From contig NC_135559.1 of NCBI RefSeq assembly GCF_964340395.1, positions 3,616,001 to 3,680,000 on the forward strand: 64,000 bases of DNA, given 5' to 3'. Under the pieces are notes generated by a model. It saw only the letters and a program-made list of their open reading frames with translations, was not told where the DNA came from and did no database searches. Of the stretch, positions 61,601-64,000 are shown in pieces (positions within the stretch are counted from its first letter, which is position 1; every line of letters starts with the position of its first letter). A program made the translations under genes and the position numbers. The DNA comes from Glandiceps talaboti (taxonomy: Eukaryota; Hemichordata; Enteropneusta; Spengelidae).

Positions 61601-63718
61601 AACGTTGATGACGTTCAGCTTAGACTTGTCGTCTTCACCAGTGAATACCGTAAGAGCACCTACATTAGAATTATTTCTCTTGAGGAAGAGACAACAAGAT
61701 GTATTACAAGTCAGTTTTGCTCACTTTTACAGTGCAGGTCACAGAGTACGATTACAAAATTACTTTTAGCATCTACATTTTTAGTGTCTGGTGGTTGTTG
61801 TTAGTGATTTGGTGGTGTTTTGCTGGTGGTGGATGGTGGTTTAATTGTAGTTTGATGATTTGATGGGGATTGTGATGTGGTGGTTTGCTGTGTTGATGAA
61901 TGGTGGTGGTGGTGGTGGTGGTGGTGGTGGTGGTGGTGGTTTCTTTACTGAAAAAAAACCAAAAGAGCCTTTCAGTCTCCTTAGATTATATCAAGTCCTA
62001 ATGACCAGATTAAATTAAAAATTAAAAATTAATCCAGGAATTAATCAAAATAGAGATTTGCACATTTAGAAACGGGAATTAAGACATTTCGATACGTCTC
62101 CTCTCAGGTCTACGAAATCACAGCAAAGTATAGATGTAAAAGTGGAGATGTCAACTGTCATTAACAAATAACAGACAATGACATAATGAACTAAGGAGCA
62201 ATATTGAAAAGTTTCACGACTTCCTACTTCGAATATAATTGGAACACGTATATTACATTTTCAATCGTTTTTTTGTAGGTTTCAAAAAGAAGTACATTAA
62301 TGATGAGTGATACCGTGTATGACTTCTTGCTGTCGATGTCACTTGGCCCTTATCCCCCATGTAGTAGTAAAACGCAAAAGGAGTTGAAAAGCAAAAGACA
62401 ACGATGAGATAACACGTCATCAGACACTGATGATATGAACACTCACCCCCATTAATAATCCAAATTTACCACCAAGTTTCTTGTCCATAAACGGCTGCAG
62501 CACTTTAAACAATGGCTCAGGATAACCCCATATCAACTCACTTACAGTTAAGTTAATAAACAATTCTTCTTTCGTTGCTGACACTATTTTCTCTAATACC
62601 GACTGCATCAAACCGGTTTTATCTCTGATCATGTAGGCTAAAGTCTGCACAAAAAGAACAAAATAGACAAGTATTAGCGGTGACTTTTTCGTACACTAAT
62701 TGCCTTTTCTGTATTTGCTAACACGTTGATACGTTTTATATATATTTTACCATGCATAAGCCAAATTATTGTCTTTAAACAGAAATTATGGATTATATAC
62801 CCTAGTCGTTCAAATCGTGTCTACATCACTGGTTCTGCTGTGCTCGAAAAATATAGTCAAAACGTTTCAAATCGCCATTATTTTCCCCCTTTTTCATAAA
62901 TATGCTTGAGGAAGTATAATTATAATTATGTTATCAACATTGCTGACAGAAGAATGAGAGTATGCCAAGTGTTCAGAAGATCATATTAGGTTATATTTGT
63001 GAAGAAACTGCAACTTTTTTTCGCTGAATTCAGACCCTGGAGCAGCAGGAGCGATGTTTTGGTAGGGTTAAGAACGATTACTACATTTGTATCACTGTCA
63101 CTCAATATGCATAATCCATTTATATTATTGTATATTAAGTGGAGTCATTGTATGTGAATGGTTAGAATGGTAGGTTTGGAATCTGCAGGTTGCAGGTTTG
63201 AGTTCCGTCACTGCCGTTTGTTTCTGAGTTGCTAAAGTCCTTGGGCAAGGTTTGAAGAACGATTGTTTCTCAGTCAACCCAGCTGTATAATTGGAGACCC
63301 GGTCGGATATAGAGGCTGCAATGTGAATCCTATGCGCTTATAGAGGCTGTAATGGATTGTATGCTCCCCAGGGAGTTGATGAAGTAAAGGGCCGTTGTGC
63401 CACTATAGATCTGTGCCAGGGGTAATCTTTGTAAAGCGTTTTGAGCACTAAGTGGGAAAACGCTTATATAAAACCAACATTATTATTATCATAAGCATTT
63501 TAGCAAAGATATTGGCATCCATATGACATTATTTCCGACATAGAAATACCGACAACATAGTTAAAACTAAACTTACCACGAGTGGGATGTTGATGGACGT
63601 AAATGTATCATGTTCATCACCGACAGAGAGACTACGATCAAATATGTAGGTTTGTGGTTCCACGAAGGTAACGGTATGATTGTTATTCCATACGATATTT
63701 TTCTTTGGCATATGCTGT
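56339..63718 (-). CDS. LIMP-2/CD36-family scavenger receptor class B, 3' ten coding exons (5' end outside window)
   Basis: Two-pass membrane glycoprotein of the CD36/SR-B/LIMP-2 family; members bind lipids or, for LIMP-2, carry glucocerebrosidase to lysosomes. Exons (minus): 63577-63718, 62447-62644, 61537-61678, 61106-61175, 60351-60523, 59989-60107, 59529-59602, 58873-58924, 57616-57774, 56339-56407; phases agree and give 398 residues. Landmarks: SLSVGDEHDTFTSINIP, LFINLTVSELIWGYPEP, DDKSKLNVINVWAGKKKL, MFTPDMCR, EVLYRDVTL, the cysteine set GFC-KC-GTC, LSNPHFYDGDP, ERLQINIFAEK, DIESVYFPVLWFEQ, then a C-terminal membrane helix (YVFIGVGIILCAIAALELAS). The cytoplasmic tail ends EGKPLLA, containing an acidic dileucine ExxxLL signal typical of lysosomal sorting, closer to LIMP-2 than to CD36 or SR-BI. 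The intron after 58873 begins with GC, not GT. N-terminal anchor and first exons are missing. Confidence 0.92.
57203..57231. repeat. (AATC)n microsatellite
   Basis: Seven AATC units in an intron of the LIMP-2-like gene. Confidence 0.85.
57450..57540. mobile_element. MITE family C degenerate copy
   Basis: CGCTCCGCCCTCAACGG and GCGAGGGCGCCTTGGCG are diverged inner arms of the family C palindrome. The ends are weak. Confidence 0.45.
57800..58640. other. LIMP-2-like intron, no feature seen
   Basis: No nested gene or repeat family was recognised. Confidence 0.35.
58655..58696. repeat. (CA)n microsatellite
   Basis: About 20 CA units in a LIMP-2-like intron. Confidence 0.95.
58871..58872 (-). other. 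non-canonical GC splice donor of the LIMP-2-like gene
   Basis: The exon ends TTTGAACAG and the intron begins GCAAGA. Phase and homology (VLWFEQ to KVEVTDE across the junction) fix the boundary, and no GT is available at a position that keeps frame. GC-AG introns normally keep a strong CAG/GCAAG context, as here. Confidence 0.8.
59636..59742. mobile_element. MITE family C degenerate copy
   Basis: ACTGTAGGATACGACGAAAG and GCACGCCCTCATC resemble the family C arm; the right arm is weak (TCAGGCTCTGTAAG). In a LIMP-2-like intron. Confidence 0.45.
61890..61940. repeat. (GGT)n microsatellite
   Basis: GGT/GTG trinucleotides in a LIMP-2-like intron, with looser TGGTGG sequence upstream from about 61790. 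Confidence 0.9.
63151..63490 (+). mobile_element. tRNA-derived SINE with L2-like tail
   Basis: Head with A-box-like TGGTTAGAATGGTAGG and B-box-like GCAGGTTTGAGTTCC, a body including CCTTGGGCAAGG and CTCAGTCAACCCAGCT, and a tail GTAAAGCGTTTTGAGCACTA, CGCTTATATAAAA, then ATT repeats. It keeps a segment (about 63219-63268) that the 4320 copy lacks. In a LIMP-2-like intron. Confidence 0.85.
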
Positions 63719-63910
63719 CTTTAACAGATAACACGAAAACATTAATCAGCGTACCAAAAACAACACCAACAAATACGCAAACATACATTTGGCAAAACTT
63801 AAACATTAAATTATATAATATGTAGGATTATTATTGTTGATAAAATGTAAGTTAAACGAAGTTGTTCTACATAAACATAGACAGATTGGATACTACCATT
63901 CAACATAATG

Positions 63911-64000
63911 ATATACATACATACATACATACATACATACATACATACATACATACATACATACATACATACATACATACATACATACATACATACATAC
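63911..64000. repeat. (ATAC)n microsatellite, continues past the window end
   Basis: Pure ATAC tetranucleotides to the last base. Confidence 0.95.

Noticed and set aside
63151-63230. Functional tRNA gene
   Set aside because: A- and B-box-like sequences are present but no cloverleaf can be completed, and the element continues into a SINE body and L2-like tail.

Overview
The window is animal nuclear DNA from an invertebrate. Genes have many short exons with GT-AG introns. The rest is crowded with microsatellites, minisatellites and short inverted-repeat transposons. A death-effector-domain NB-ARC/TPR receptor, an EGF-receptor family gene, a GABA-B-type receptor and a LIMP-2/CD36 relative point to a bilaterian. 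STAND receptors with a death-fold domain and TPRs are typical of invertebrate deuterostomes such as amphioxus and of some lophotrochozoans; I cannot narrow the lineage further. Exons were placed by translating both strands, matching remembered family sequences, and requiring consensus splice sites with compatible phases.

Layout. 0.9-3.4 kb (+): last three coding exons of a GABA-B-type receptor. 3.4-9.6 kb: SINE, a CCAAT-box minisatellite, microsatellites and a fossil tyrosine-recombinase retrotransposon. 9.8-14.9 kb (-): complete six-exon SLC35A5-like nucleotide-sugar transporter. 15.8-18.4 kb: transposon-rich, including a 904-bp foldback element with 399-bp arms and an 8-bp target duplication. 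18.9-23.8 kb (+): complete five-exon DED/NB-ARC/TPR receptor. 24-32 kb: gene-poor, with one possible small two-exon gene (-), retroelement fossils and foldback elements. 32.9-40.2 kb (+): complete eight-exon ADP-ribosylglycohydrolase-family gene whose first exon encodes a membrane anchor. 41.7-53.9 kb (-): sixteen coding exons of an EGF-receptor ectodomain gene that ends, before any transmembrane or kinase segment, in a coiled coil, a stop and a poly(A) signal. 56.3-63.7 kb (-): ten 3' coding exons of a LIMP-2/CD36-family receptor.

The two observations I rate highest are these. First, the EGFR-family gene appears to encode a purely secreted, potentially self-dimerising receptor ectodomain of 701 residues that keeps the domain II dimerisation-arm region, so it looks like a natural decoy or trap. 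Second, three different genes carry minisatellites whose unit spans a splice site: an acceptor copied six times in the NB-ARC gene, a donor copied about seven times in the glycohydrolase gene, and a donor copied four times in the EGFR-like gene. A fourth array starts on the stop codon of the NB-ARC gene.

The genes do not form an evident pathway or operon; they look like ordinary neighbours in an animal genome. All gene models are predictions made by eye.
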